From Devosia sp. ZB163 (GTDB lineage Bacteria; Pseudomonadota; Alphaproteobacteria; Rhizobiales; Devosiaceae): 64,000 bases of DNA. The stretch's first letter is position 1; each line of letters begins with the position of its first letter. The position numbers and the translations under genes are program-made. Location: contig NZ_JAQRMY010000005.1 of NCBI RefSeq assembly GCF_028613635.1, positions 62,001-126,000 of the forward strand, read 5' to 3'. Below the pieces are notes generated by a model. The model had not been told where the DNA came from, made no database searches, and saw nothing but the letters and a program-made list of their open reading frames with translations. This document shows positions 32,560 to 41,226 of this stretch, one piece after another.

Positions 32560-33477
32560 ATGATCGAACGCTCCCCCTTCTTCGACGCCCTCACCTACGC
32601 GGTGATGATCATCGGGCTCATCCTCGTGGTCATCCCGTTCTGGGTGGTGATCGTCGCCGCCTCGCAGTCGCTGCAGGAAGTCAGCCGCGTGCCGATCTCG
32701 CTGCTGCCTTCCGACCAGCTGTGGGCCAACCTCAGCGAAGCGTGGGCCCGTGCCGACCTCGGTCCGAAGATGCTCAACAGCTTCATCGTCGCCATCGGCG
32801 TCACCATCGGCAAGATCACGCTCGCCGCGATGTCGGCCTTCGCAATCGTCTTCTTCAACTTCAAGGCGCGGATGATCTGCTTCTGGCTGATCTTCATCAC
32901 GCTGATGCTGCCGCTCGAAGTCCGCATCGTGCCGACCTACGCCATCGCCGCCAATGCGCTGCTGCCGTTCCAGGTGATCCTCGACACGTTCGGGATCAGC
33001 TGGCTGGTGCAGGCGGTGTCGGGCATCCAGGTGTCGCTCAACTGGAACCTCCTCAACTCCTACACCGGCCTCATCCTGCCGCTGGTCGCGACAGCCACCG
33101 GCACCTTCCTCTACCGGCAGTTCTTCATGACCATTCCGGACGAGCTGGCGGAAGCCAGCAAGATGGATGGGGCCAGCGCCATGGAGTTCTTCCGCGACGT
33201 GCTGATCCCGCTGAGCCGCACCAACATGCTGGCGCTCGCCACCATCATGTTCGTGGGCAGCTGGAACCAGTACCTGTGGCCGCTGCTGATCACCACCGAC
33301 CGGGCCAATTTCGGCACCGTGGTGATGCAGCTCAAGGCCCTGATCCCCGCCCAGAACGGCACGCCCGACTGGAACGTCACCATGGCGGGCGCCCTCATCA
33401 TCATGCTGCCGCCGCTGCTGGTCGTTGCCTTCATGCAGCGCTGGTTCGTGCGTGGCCTCATTTCCCGCGACAAATGA
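32560..33477 (+). CDS. ugpE: ABC importer permease UgpE-like
   Basis: 305 residues. UgpE traits: a start MIERSPFFDALTYAVMIIGL, FWVVIVAASQSLQEVSRVPI, EVRIVPTYAIAANALLPFQV and the docking loop ASKMDGASAMEFFRDVLIP. QYLWPLLITTDRANFGTVVM in the last helices is close to the E. coli protein. The end is MQRWFVRGLISRDK. Pairs with UgpA to form the channel. Twelve bases precede ugpC. Confidence 0.88.
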   Translation: MIERSPFFDALTYAVMIIGLILVVIPFWVVIVAASQSLQEVSRVPISLLPSDQLWANLSEAWARADLGPKMLNSFIVAIGVTIGKITLAAMSAFAIVFFNFKARMICFWLIFITLMLPLEVRIVPTYAIAANALLPFQVILDTFGISWLVQAVSGIQVSLNWNLLNSYTGLILPLVATATGTFLYRQFFMTIPDELAEASKMDGASAMEFFRDVLIPLSRTNMLALATIMFVGSWNQYLWPLLITTDRANFGTVVMQLKALIPAQNGTPDWNVTMAGALIIMLPPLLVVAFMQRWFVRGLISRDK

Positions 33478-33489
33478 TTGGATAGACCC

Positions 33490-34566
33490 ATGGCTCAGAT
33501 CACCATCAAGGGCGTGAAAAAGAACTACGCCAAGACCGCCGTGATCCACGGTGTGGACGTCAACATCGAAGCGGGCGAGTTCGTCGTCATCCTCGGGCCC
33601 TCCGGCTGCGGCAAGTCCACGCTGCTGCGGATGATCGCCGGGCTCGAGGAAATCTCGGGCGGCGAGATCGCCATCGACGGCACCGTGGTCAACCAGCTCG
33701 AGCCGCGCGAGCGCGGCTGCGCCATGGTGTTCCAGAACTACGCGCTCTACCCGCACATGACGGTGCGCCAGAACATCGGCTACTCGCTGAAGGTCGCGAA
33801 GCTGCCGAAGGCGGAGCGCGATGCACGGGTGATGAAGGTGGCGCAGTCGGTGTCGCTGGAACCGTTCCTCGATCGTCGCCCGGGTGAACTCTCCGGCGGG
33901 CAGCGCCAGCGTGTCGCCATGGCCCGCGCCATGGTGCGCGAGCCCAAGGTGTTCCTGTTCGACGAGCCGTTCTCGAACCTCGATGCCAAGCTCCGCGTCG
34001 CGATGCGCGCCGAAGTCCGGCGTTTGCACCGCGATCTCGGCGTCACCTCGGTGTTCGTCACGCATGACCAGACCGAGGCGATGACGCTGGCCGACAAGCT
34101 GATCATCATGAATGCCGGCAATGTCGAGCAGATCGGCAAGCCGACCGAGGTCTACAACAACCCGGCGAGCCGGTTCGTCGCCGACTTCATCGGCTCGCCC
34201 GCGATGAACCTGTTCGAAGGCGAGTTCGACGCCGAGGGCCAGTTCATGCACGGCACGGGCGGCAAGATGAATGTCAGCCAGCTCAACGGCGTGCGCGTCC
34301 CCGGCCGCAAGGTGGTGCTGGGCGTTCGCCCCGAAGGCGTACGCCGCACCGGCGCCGATACGCATGGCGCGATCCCGGCCGTCGTCGACTATGTCGAGGA
34401 ACTGGGCGCTTCGCGGTTGATCCACGCCGACGCCAATGGCAGCCGCATCGTGGCGCTCGACAACGACACCGCCGAGATCAAGTCCGGCACCCCGGTGCAT
34501 CTCAGCCTCGCCGACAGCGCGCTGCACCTGTTCTCGCTCGAGGACGGGCGGCGCATTTCGCACTGA
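33490..34566 (+). CDS. ugpC: ABC importer ATPase UgpC-like
   Basis: 358 residues from ATG 33490. Walker [10 protein letters not shown] at residues 36-44, Q-loop [13 protein letters not shown], signature [15 protein letters not shown], Walker [18 protein letters not shown] and H-loop [14 protein letters not shown]-terminal TOBE/OB regulatory domain (about 235-358) has NLFEGEF and [12 protein letters not shown]. It powers the ugp importer. It may also serve related CUT1 permeases, since UgpC/MsmK/MalK ATPases are often interchangeable. Confidence 0.9.
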   Translation: MAQITIKGVKKNYAKTAVIHGVDVNIEAGEFVVILGPSGCGKSTLLRMIAGLEEISGGEIAIDGTVVNQLEPRERGCAMVFQNYALYPHMTVRQNIGYSLKVAKLPKAERDARVMKVAQSVSLEPFLDRRPGELSGGQRQRVAMARAMVREPKVFLFDEPFSNLDAKLRVAMRAEVRRLHRDLGVTSVFVTHDQTEAMTLADKLIIMNAGNVEQIGKPTEVYNNPASRFVADFIGSPAMNLFEGEFDAEGQFMHGTGGKMNVSQLNGVRVPGRKVVLGVRPEGVRRTGADTHGAIPAVVDYVEELGASRLIHADANGSRIVALDNDTAEIKSGTPVHLSLADSALHLFSLEDGRRISH

Positions 34567-34571
34567 GGGGT

Positions 34572-34683
34572 GCTGCCCCTCACCCTGACCCTCTCCCCAG
34601 CGGGGAGAGGGGACGCACTTTGCACGGTCGGTGCCCCATCGTCCCCTCGACCCTTTGGGGAGAGGGTCGGGGTGAGGGGCAGC
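34572..34683. repeat. Palindromic intergenic repeat, family A copy 1
   Basis: GCTGCCCCTCACCC at 34572-34585 pairs with GGGTGAGGGGCAGC at 34670-34683. Inner arms CCCTCTCCCC and GGGGAGAGGG continue the pairing with a few mismatches. It closely resembles the element at 37621 and follows ugpC directly, so it may end the ugp transcript. Confidence 0.85.
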
Positions 34684-34723
34684 CAAGCACACCGACCTCC
34701 GACTTCAGCCTAGGAGAGATTAC

Positions 34724-35635
34724 ATGACCCACATCATTGGTACCGGCTTCAATGCCGGCTCGGACGACGGCGAGTTCCACACCCTCGAAGCGGACCTGCG
34801 CGCCCTCAGCGAGATGGGCGTCGATACCGTCGAGATCGGCGTCACCAGCCTCGACCTGATCGCCGGCGGCAAGATCGTGAAGGAGCGCCACGACGCCCTC
34901 GTCGCGCTCACCAGGCAGTTCGATTTCCGCTACACCGTGCACGGGCTCGTCTCGTCCAACTTCATGGACCCGGTGACGCAGCGCTACCAGATCGATGCGG
35001 CCAAGGCGCTGGTGGAAGTGTCGAACGCGATCGGTGCGGGCATCCTTGTGCACCACAGCGGGAACCTGCGGGCCGACGCCATCGCCGACTGGGCCGGCGC
35101 CGATGTGCGGGAACGTGAGGCGCTCACCGAGCTCGCCGATTTCGCCCGGCCGCATGGCGTACGCATCGCGCTCGAGAACATCTTCACCACCGAGCCCGGC
35201 CAGTATCGCCAGACCCCGGCCGAGGTTGCCGAGACGGTCAAGTCGGTGAACCATGCGAACGTCGTGGCGCTGATCGACTTCAGCCACGCCTATATCGAAT
35301 CGACCTTCAAGGGCCTCGATTTCCGCGCCCAGATCCGCGCCATGGCGCCGGTCGCAGGGCACCTGCATGTGCATGATTCGTTCGGCCGGCCGCAGGGCTT
35401 CTACAAGCCGTACCACCCGCAGGAAAACACCGCGATGGGCATCGGCGACCTGCACATGCCGCTCGGCTGGGGTGACATCGCCTGGGAAGAGATCTTCAGC
35501 GAGCTCACCTTCCTGCCCGACACGGTGCTGATGATGGAAATCGGCCGCCGCTACCGTCGCGAGCAGCCGGCGAGCCTCACCCGCGCCCGTGAACTGGCGG
35601 CGCTGAACGCTCCCCGCGCGATCGCCGCGGAGTAA
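34724..35635 (+). CDS. Sugar-phosphate isomerase/epimerase (AP endonuclease-like TIM barrel)
   Basis: 303 residues behind AGGAGAG. TIM-barrel strands with metal-ligand residues: FRYTVHGLVSS near 67, ILVHHSGNL near 106, VRIALENIFTTEPGQY near 145, VALIDFSHAYI near 181, HLHVHDSFGRPQGF near 209 and VLMMEIGRRYR near 267. This is the PF01261 pattern (xylose isomerase-like, divalent metal). It acts on a sugar or keto-acid sugar in the cytoplasm. It follows ugpC in the same direction after a palindromic repeat, so it may belong to the same regulon. Confidence 0.82.
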   Translation: MTHIIGTGFNAGSDDGEFHTLEADLRALSEMGVDTVEIGVTSLDLIAGGKIVKERHDALVALTRQFDFRYTVHGLVSSNFMDPVTQRYQIDAAKALVEVSNAIGAGILVHHSGNLRADAIADWAGADVREREALTELADFARPHGVRIALENIFTTEPGQYRQTPAEVAETVKSVNHANVVALIDFSHAYIESTFKGLDFRAQIRAMAPVAGHLHVHDSFGRPQGFYKPYHPQENTAMGIGDLHMPLGWGDIAWEEIFSELTFLPDTVLMMEIGRRYRREQPASLTRARELAALNAPRAIAAE

Positions 35636-35730
35636 TCCCCGTTTGCCGGCACGGTGCTCCCTTCCGTGCCGGCAACTTGCCTCTCCTTGCTTCGTTCGTG
35701 CACCATGGTGCCAGCGAAGAGGAGAGGCGG

Positions 35731-36636
35731 ATGGGGTTTGCGATCTCGGGTGTCTATTGCGCAGCGGTCACGGCGCTCAACGCCGATCTCAGTCCTGACC
35801 TCGAGCGCACCGGCGAGCACTGCCTCAGCCTGCTTGCGGATGGCTGCCACGGCATCGCCCTGCTGGGCACGACGGGCGAGGCCAACTCGTTCTCGGTCGC
35901 CGAGCGCAAGGCCATCCTCGAGGGCGTGATTACCGCTGGTGTTCGGCCCGAGCAACTGGCGCCCGGCGTGGGCGTCGCGGCCATTCCAGACACGATCGAA
36001 CTGGTGCGGCACGCGCTCGGTCTGGGCGTGACGCGCGTCGTGATGCTGCCGCCCTTCTACTACAAGGGCGTCACCGATGACGGGCTGTTCGCGGCCTATG
36101 CGCGGATCATCGAGGGTGTCGCCGACCGGCGGCTCCAGCTCATCCTCTACCACATCCCCCAGACCTCGAACGTGCCGCTGAGCCGCCCGCTGGTGAAGCG
36201 GCTCGTCGCCGCCTTTCCCGAGACGATTGTCGGGCTCAAGGACTCGTCGGGCGACTTCGGCAACATGCAGGGGCTGGTCGAGGACAATCCGGGATTTGCA
36301 GTCATGTGCGGGGCCGATCCGCTGCTGCTGAGCTTTCTCAAGGTCGGCGGGGCCGGCTGCATCACCGCGACCTCCAATCTCGAGCCGGGGTGCCTGCGCA
36401 CCATCTACGACCATCATGCCGATCCGGCGCGGGCGGCAGAGGTGGACGCGGCGCAGGGGCGGATCGAGGCGGCCCGGGCGATGATCACGGCCTATGGCCA
36501 GATCCCGACCGTCAAGGCGGTGCTGGGGTTGCGCTCCGGCAGAACGGGGTGGAACCGGGTGCGTCCGCCACTGTTGGCCTTCGATGAGACGCGGATCGGC
36601 GAGCTGCGTGAGCGGCTCGCGGCGCTGCCGGCCTAG
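35731..36636 (+). CDS. DapA-family (dihydrodipicolinate synthase/N-acetylneuraminate lyase superfamily) aldolase
   Basis: 301 residues from the ATG behind GAGGAGAGG. Pyruvate-type Schiff-base enzymes of this family use a Lys, here residue 170 in VGLKDSSGD, and a Tyr, here residue 140 in LILYHIPQTS. The carboxylate-binding motif is LLGTTGEANSFS near residue 46. YHIP rather than YNIP is a minor variant. The neighbourhood (ugp importer, sugar isomerase) argues for a catabolic 2-keto-3-deoxy-sugar-acid aldolase rather than lysine synthesis. It overlaps the convergent exporter gene by four bases. Confidence 0.82.
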   Translation: MGFAISGVYCAAVTALNADLSPDLERTGEHCLSLLADGCHGIALLGTTGEANSFSVAERKAILEGVITAGVRPEQLAPGVGVAAIPDTIELVRHALGLGVTRVVMLPPFYYKGVTDDGLFAAYARIIEGVADRRLQLILYHIPQTSNVPLSRPLVKRLVAAFPETIVGLKDSSGDFGNMQGLVEDNPGFAVMCGADPLLLSFLKVGGAGCITATSNLEPGCLRTIYDHHADPARAAEVDAAQGRIEAARAMITAYGQIPTVKAVLGLRSGRTGWNRVRPPLLAFDETRIGELRERLAALPA

Positions 36637-37517
36637 GTTGCTTCGCTCGGCTGCTCGGCGGCGCGCGGCGTCTGCTGGCGGAGGACGAGGATCAGGCCGA
36701 TGAGCGCGATGATACCTCCCACGGCCATGCGCAGATCGAAGCCCTCGCCGAGCAGCAGGATGCCCATCACCACGGTCATCAGCGGCGTCATCAGGCCGAG
36801 CGGCGCAACGATCGAGGCCGGGTAGCGCTGCAGGATGCCCAGGTACAGGGTGGTCGCCATCAGCGTGACGGCGATCACCGAGAAGGCGAGGGCGGCGAGG
36901 AATGGCCAGCCGGCGCCGAGGCTTGCCGTCACCGGCGTCGTCTCGGCCAGCAGCGAGTAGGCCAGCACGGGCGGGGCGGAAACGAAAGCCGTCCAGGCCT
37001 GCATGGTCAGCGGCTTGATGGCGCCGTAGCGCTTGAGCAGCACCTGGGCGAGCGAGATGGCGACGGCCGAGAGGAAGGCGAAGACGAGCCCGAGGCTGAC
37101 GCTCGCGCCCTCGCCGTCCCACATCACGAGCACCACTCCGCCCAGCGCCAGCGCGATGCCGGCGCCACGGGCAGGGCCGACGCGCTCGCCGAGCAGCAGC
37201 ACCGAAAGGAGCGCCGTGATCGGGATCGCGGTCTGCAGCACGATCGACACGCTCGACGACGTGGCCTGCGTGAGGCCGAGGAACATGAGTCCGAAGTGGC
37301 AGGCGCCCATCAGGAAGCCGATGACGAGGATCGGCAGCAGCGGCCGGGGCAGGGGGCGCAGCAGCGGCGCCAGAATCGCGGCGACGATGAGGAAGCGGGC
37401 TGCCGCGTAGAAGATCGGGGCCACCCCTAACTCGGAGAACAGCACCCGGCTGACGATCAGGTTCAATGCCCAGATCAGGCAGACGGCAGCGTAAAGCAGA
37501 AGATCGAGGGGGCGCAT
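36633..37517 (-). CDS. EamA/DMT-superfamily transporter
   Basis: 294 residues from ATG 37517. Ten hydrophobic helices in two EamA repeats, the first from LDLLLYAAVCLIWALNLIVS, the second beginning near VSLGLVFAFLSAVAISLAQV. RFLIVAAILAPLLRPLP and VLLLGERVGPARGAGIALAL are typical family stretches. These proteins export amino acids or metabolites, or exchange nucleotide sugars, at the inner membrane; the substrate cannot be read. The C-terminal tail (RQQTPRAAEQPSEAT) is hydrophilic and probably cytosolic. It overlaps the DapA-like gene end. Confidence 0.86.
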   Translation of the reverse strand: MRPLDLLLYAAVCLIWALNLIVSRVLFSELGVAPIFYAAARFLIVAAILAPLLRPLPRPLLPILVIGFLMGACHFGLMFLGLTQATSSSVSIVLQTAIPITALLSVLLLGERVGPARGAGIALALGGVVLVMWDGEGASVSLGLVFAFLSAVAISLAQVLLKRYGAIKPLTMQAWTAFVSAPPVLAYSLLAETTPVTASLGAGWPFLAALAFSVIAVTLMATTLYLGILQRYPASIVAPLGLMTPLMTVVMGILLLGEGFDLRMAVGGIIALIGLILVLRQQTPRAAEQPSEAT

Positions 37518-37620
37518 GGAAGCTCGGAGGGGATGACGCGGACGCGCCGGCATCGGGCATCGCATACCGGCGCGGCATTGCCAATCGTGCTTTCGTTGTT
37601 CGAAGCCAGGACTCGCGAGC

Positions 37621-37737
37621 TTGGCGCCCCTCACCCTGACCCTCTCCCCAGAGGGGCGAGGGGACGCACTCTGCACCGGCAGCGCCACAACGCCCCCTCG
37701 CCCCTCTGGGGAGAGGGTCAGGGTGAGGGGCAGCCAA
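37621..37737. repeat. Palindromic intergenic repeat, family A copy 2
   Basis: Bases 37627-37663 and 37694-37730 are perfect 37-base inverted copies, beginning CCCCTCACCCTGACCC and ending in a GAGGGGCGAGGGG block. TTGGC and GCCAA flank them as outer arms. About 30 bases form the loop. The same outer arms occur in the element at 34572-34683. It sits between divergent genes. Confidence 0.9.
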
Positions 37738-37829
37738 GCGCGCACGCTGGTCCTGCGTGAGCTCGCTATCCTGCCGTTGCGCACTCGGTGCACGCGCCCT
37801 ACCTCTGGAGCGACAACAGGATAGTCCCG

Positions 37830-38957
37830 ATGGATGCCGAAGCCCCCGTCATGCCCAGCGCGCCGCCTGCCGGCATCGCGATCAAGACCGAGATCCTCGT
37901 GATCGGGGCGGGGCAGGCGGGTTTGTCCTCGGCCTATCATCTCAGGCAGCGCGGCCTCGAGGCCGGCCGCGGCTTCGTCGTGCTCGACCAGTCGCCGCAG
38001 GCCGGCGGCGCGTGGCAGTTCCGCTGGCCGTCGCTGACGCTCAGCACCGTCAACCGCGTGCACGACCTGCCGGGCATGCAGTTCGCGGAGGCCGTGGACA
38101 CCAGTGACGGGACGGTCGAGGCGGCGGTCGCGGTGCCGCGCTATTTCGCGACCTACGAGGAAAAGTTCGGGCTCAACGTCTATCGCCCGGTCAAGGTCCA
38201 GGTCGTCTGCCCGCGCGCCGAGCGCTTCCGGGTCGAGACCGACCGCGAGACCTTCTCGGCGCGGGGGATCATCAACGCCACGGGAACCTGGGAAACGCCC
38301 TACATTCCTGACTACCCCGGCCGCGAGCGCTTCCGGGGGCGGCAGCTCCACACGCGCGACTACCGCACCGCCGTCGAGTTCGCCGGCCAGCACGTGGTGA
38401 TCGTCGGCGGCGGCATCTCGGCGATCCAGCTGCTCAACGAGATCTCGCAGGTCACCACGACGACCTGGGTGACGCGGCGGCCGCCGCAATTCCGCGACGG
38501 GCCGTTCGACCAGGAGGCGGGGCGGGCCGCGGTGAAGCTGGTCGAGGACCGGGCGCGGCAGGGCCTGCCGCCCAATTCGGTGGTGTCGGTCACCGGCCTG
38601 CCGCGCTCGCCGCTCATCGAGGCGATGGAGGCGCGCGGCGTGCTGAAGCGGCTGCCGATGTTCGCCGAAATCACCGAGACGGGCGTGCGCTGGGACGACG
38701 GAACCGAGCAGCGCGCCGATGTCATCCTGTGGTGCACCGGGTTCCGCTCCTCGCTCGATCACCTCGCGCCGCTGATGCTGCGCGAGCCGTCGGGGGGCAT
38801 CGTGATGGGTGGTCGTCTCGCGACACAGGTGGTCAAGGATCCACGCGTCCACCTCGTGGGCTATGGGCCGTCGGCCTCGACTGTCGGTGCCAATCGCGCC
38901 GGCTCGGCGGCGGCGGCGGAACTGATGGCGACGCTCGGCATTCCGGCCGAAAAATAG
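37830..38957 (+). CDS. FAD-dependent NAD(P)-binding monooxygenase-like flavoprotein
   Basis: 375 residues. FAD loop ILVIGAGQAGLSSAYHL near residue 23; GGAWQFRWPSLTLSTVNRV follows as in flavin monooxygenases (CzcO/TrkA-like). The FATGxW-type motif appears as INATGTWETPYIP near 150, and the NADPH loop is VVIVGGGISAIQLLNE near 190. It ends in the typical VHLVGYGPSASTVGANRAG. It could hydroxylate or oxidise a small molecule in the cytosol; substrate unknown. Monocistronic, between a palindromic repeat and a terminator. Confidence 0.82.
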   Translation: MDAEAPVMPSAPPAGIAIKTEILVIGAGQAGLSSAYHLRQRGLEAGRGFVVLDQSPQAGGAWQFRWPSLTLSTVNRVHDLPGMQFAEAVDTSDGTVEAAVAVPRYFATYEEKFGLNVYRPVKVQVVCPRAERFRVETDRETFSARGIINATGTWETPYIPDYPGRERFRGRQLHTRDYRTAVEFAGQHVVIVGGGISAIQLLNEISQVTTTTWVTRRPPQFRDGPFDQEAGRAAVKLVEDRARQGLPPNSVVSVTGLPRSPLIEAMEARGVLKRLPMFAEITETGVRWDDGTEQRADVILWCTGFRSSLDHLAPLMLREPSGGIVMGGRLATQVVKDPRVHLVGYGPSASTVGANRAGSAAAAELMATLGIPAEK

Positions 38958-38961
38958 CAAA

Positions 38962-38990
38962 AGGGGTGCCGACGTATCGGCACCCCCTCA
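38962..38990 (-). terminator. Intrinsic terminator for the leftward binding-protein gene
   Basis: GGGGTGCCGA (38963-38972) pairs with TCGGCACCCC (38977-38986) around CGTA. Read leftward, it follows the stop of the binding-protein gene at 39015 and ends in TTTTGCTATTTTT, a good T-tail. It may also act for the rightward flavoprotein gene. Confidence 0.88.
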
Positions 38991-39014
38991 GGTCCGCCCA
39001 CCTGTGTCCACAGG

Positions 39015-40004
39015 TTACTTGGCGCAGATGCCCGGATCTTCGAGCGTGCAGAGGTCGAGCCCGGTGAACTTCGGGTCTTCCACGGTTTCGCCGTTGATCA
39101 GGCTGATCAGGATATCGGGAGCCTCGTTGCCCATCTGGTAGGGACGCTGGCCGATCTGGAAGTGGCTGCGGCCTTCGCGGAACGCCTGGGCCTGCGGCGG
39201 CAACGTGTCGCCGGCGATGATGATCAGGTCCTTGGATTTCAGCTTGTCCATGACCTGGTCGGTGTTCTGGGCATAGGCCTGCGGCCCGAACTGGGCCCAG
39301 CCGCCGACGAGGATGAAGGCGTCGAGGTCCGGATTGGCGGTGAACACGTCGGCCATCTGCTGGTTGGCCGTCGGGATGTCGTCATTGGTGTAGGTCGGGC
39401 AGCCCTCGATCTCGGTCCACCCGTTGGTGTTGTTGAGCCGCTCGGTGCCCTTGGCGCCGGCAATGGTGTCGCGGAAGCCCGCGGCGCGCTCATTGATGTT
39501 GGCCGCGGCGACGTTGCCGAGCTGCAGGCAGACCGTGCCGCCCTCGGGCTTCAGCTTCATGGCTTCCTTGGCCATGCCGACGCCCATGTCGTAGTTGTTG
39601 GTGCCGAAATAGGTTTTGCGGAGGGCCTTGTCCTCCGGCAGCAGGTCGGCGTCGACCGTGATGATCGGCATGGTCGGGGCCGCGGCCTTGAGCATGTTGG
39701 CCATGGCCGGAGCGTTGGACGGCGAGATGGCGATGCCGGCGACGCCCTTGCTGATCAGGTCCTGCACGATCTGCACTTCGCCGGCTTCGTCCGAGCTCAG
39801 CGCCGGGCCGGTGTACAGGCACTCGTATTCGCTATCGGCATGGGCGGCGTTCCAGTCGGCACAGCCCTGGCCCATCACGGTGAAGAACGGATTGTCGAGG
39901 CCTTTCACCACGACGGCGAGGATCTTCTTATCCTGGGCCACCGCTCCGCCTGCGAGCGCAACCGAAAGCGCCGCGCCGGCAAGCACGAACAAAGTCTTAC
40001 GCAT
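39015..40004 (-). CDS. Ribose/fructose-type ABC importer periplasmic binding protein
   Basis: 329 residues from ATG 40004 behind GGGAGGAAG. Sec signal peptide with cleavage near GGAVAQ (about residue 24). The mature part reads ILAVVVKGLDNPFFTVMGQG, then GVAGIAISPSNAPAM and VDADLLPEDKALRKTYFGTN, the cluster B (RbsB/FrcB) pattern of PF13407. Cys are unusually frequent for the family (CADW, YECLYTG, EGCPTY, LDLCTLEDPGICAK), so disulfides are plausible. The ATPase and permease lie on the opposite arm of a divergent region. Probable ligand a monosaccharide or polyol. Confidence 0.87.
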   Translation of the reverse strand: MRKTLFVLAGAALSVALAGGAVAQDKKILAVVVKGLDNPFFTVMGQGCADWNAAHADSEYECLYTGPALSSDEAGEVQIVQDLISKGVAGIAISPSNAPAMANMLKAAAPTMPIITVDADLLPEDKALRKTYFGTNNYDMGVGMAKEAMKLKPEGGTVCLQLGNVAAANINERAAGFRDTIAGAKGTERLNNTNGWTEIEGCPTYTNDDIPTANQQMADVFTANPDLDAFILVGGWAQFGPQAYAQNTDQVMDKLKSKDLIIIAGDTLPPQAQAFREGRSHFQIGQRPYQMGNEAPDILISLINGETVEDPKFTGLDLCTLEDPGICAK

Positions 40005-40414
40005 CGTCTTCCTCCCTGGGTTCGGCCCGCTCGTACGGGCCCTCGACCGAACCCGGCGACACGCCGTGCGGAGGTCCCTCACCTCCGTCACGCCTGCCAT
40101 GGTCCGATGAGCTCCTCCTCACTGCGCCGACCGGTCTCTCCCCCGACCTTGTGGCGGCGCCCCGTGTTGGTTGGCGATACTGAGACGCGCCGCGCCAATA
40201 GTCAATCAGGCTGATGCACGTGCACATCTTATTGGCTAAAGTTGTCTGATAAGTAATCTAAGTGCTGGATACAGCATGCAAAACCCGTTTCCGGGCGGAA
40301 ACTTGAATCCTCCTTGGGTGGCGCGCAAAGTCGATTGACGCTTGCTGCGGCTTATCCCATAGATTTCGGGTGTCATCTGGGGAGGTCGAGCCTTCCTGCC
40401 TTGGGAGGGGGACG
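40005..40414. promoter_or_regulatory. Divergent control region of the ribose/fructose-type importer
   Basis: 410 bases without a gene. TGCACGTGCA at 40215-40224 is a perfect palindrome. CTTAT (40228-40232) and ATAAG (40249-40253) flank an AT-rich centre and make a candidate operator. GGGAGGGGG at about 40403-40411 is the ribosome-binding site for the ATPase. The regulator is not identified nearby. Confidence 0.45.
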
Positions 40415-41212
40415 ATGGCGGTTCTCGAGCTGGCGAACGTCGCCAAGCATTATGGTGCCATTACCGCGCTCACCGACATTTCGCTGACGCTGAACGCGGG
40501 CGAAGTCGTGGGCCTCGTCGGAGACAACGGCGCGGGCAAGACGACGCTGGTCAAGATCATCGCCGGCAACTTCCATCCGTCGGAGGGGACGATCAGCCTC
40601 GACGGGCAGCCGGTGCAGTTGCACGGGCCCAAGGACGCGCGCTCGAAGGGCATCGAGATCGTCTACCAGGACCTTGCCCTCGCCGATAACCTGACCGCGG
40701 CCGCCAACATCTTTCTCGGCCGCGAGCTCACCAATATCGCCAAGACGCCGCAGCAGGCCGAGCTGCCGGTCACCAAGCGCCGGCGCGGCCTGCAGTGGCT
40801 GGTGCCCGAGATCCTCGACTATCGCGCCATGTACAAGCGGGCGGGCGAGCTGTTTGCCGAACTCAAGTCCGAGACGCGGCCGCGCGACCTCGTGCGCCGC
40901 ATGTCCGGTGGACAGCGGCAGGCCGTCGCCATCGCGCGGACGCGGCTGTCCAACCCCAAGATCGTGCTGATGGACGAGCCCACGGCGGCGATCAGCGTGC
41001 GGCAGGTGGCCGAGGTGCTCAACCTCATCCGGCGCCTCAAGGAACAGGGCATCGTGGTCGTGCTGATCAGCCACCGCATCCCCGATATCTTCGCCGTGTG
41101 CGATCGGCTGGTGGTGCTGCGGCGCGGCCGCAAGGTCGCCGACAAGCTGGTCGCCGATTCCTCGCCCGAGGAAGTCACAGGCCTCATCACCGGTGCGCTG
41201 CAGAGCGCCTGA
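40415..41212 (+). CDS. Single-domain sugar ABC importer ATPase (FrcA-like)
   Basis: 265 residues from ATG 40415 behind GGGAGGGGG. Walker A VGDNGAGKTTLVK near residue 38, Q-loop IEIVYQDLALADNL, signature MSGGQRQAVAIAR, Walker B IVLMDEPTAAIS and H-loop VVLISHRIPD. It has one nucleotide domain instead of the two of RbsA, as in rhizobial FrcA. An inserted basic segment (TKRRRGLQWLVPEILDY) lies before the signature. It energises uptake with the permease that starts 14 bases downstream. Confidence 0.88.
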   Translation: MAVLELANVAKHYGAITALTDISLTLNAGEVVGLVGDNGAGKTTLVKIIAGNFHPSEGTISLDGQPVQLHGPKDARSKGIEIVYQDLALADNLTAAANIFLGRELTNIAKTPQQAELPVTKRRRGLQWLVPEILDYRAMYKRAGELFAELKSETRPRDLVRRMSGGQRQAVAIARTRLSNPKIVLMDEPTAAISVRQVAEVLNLIRRLKEQGIVVVLISHRIPDIFAVCDRLVVLRRGRKVADKLVADSSPEEVTGLITGALQSA

Positions 41213-41226
41213 GGGAGACACGACCA

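Noticed and set aside
34572-34683. Possible CRISPR or tandem repeat array
   Set aside because: The arms are inverted, not direct, and occur once per element with no regular spacers.
35731-36636. Assignment as dapA for lysine synthesis or nanA for sialic acid
   Set aside because: Key Lys and Tyr fit the superfamily, but nothing decides the substrate, and the setting with ugp and a sugar isomerase favours another keto-acid aldolase.
37518-38960. Extension of the EamA transporter to about 775 residues
   Set aside because: The extra part is antisense to the flavoprotein gene and crosses a palindromic repeat. ATG 37517 begins the first membrane helix as expected.
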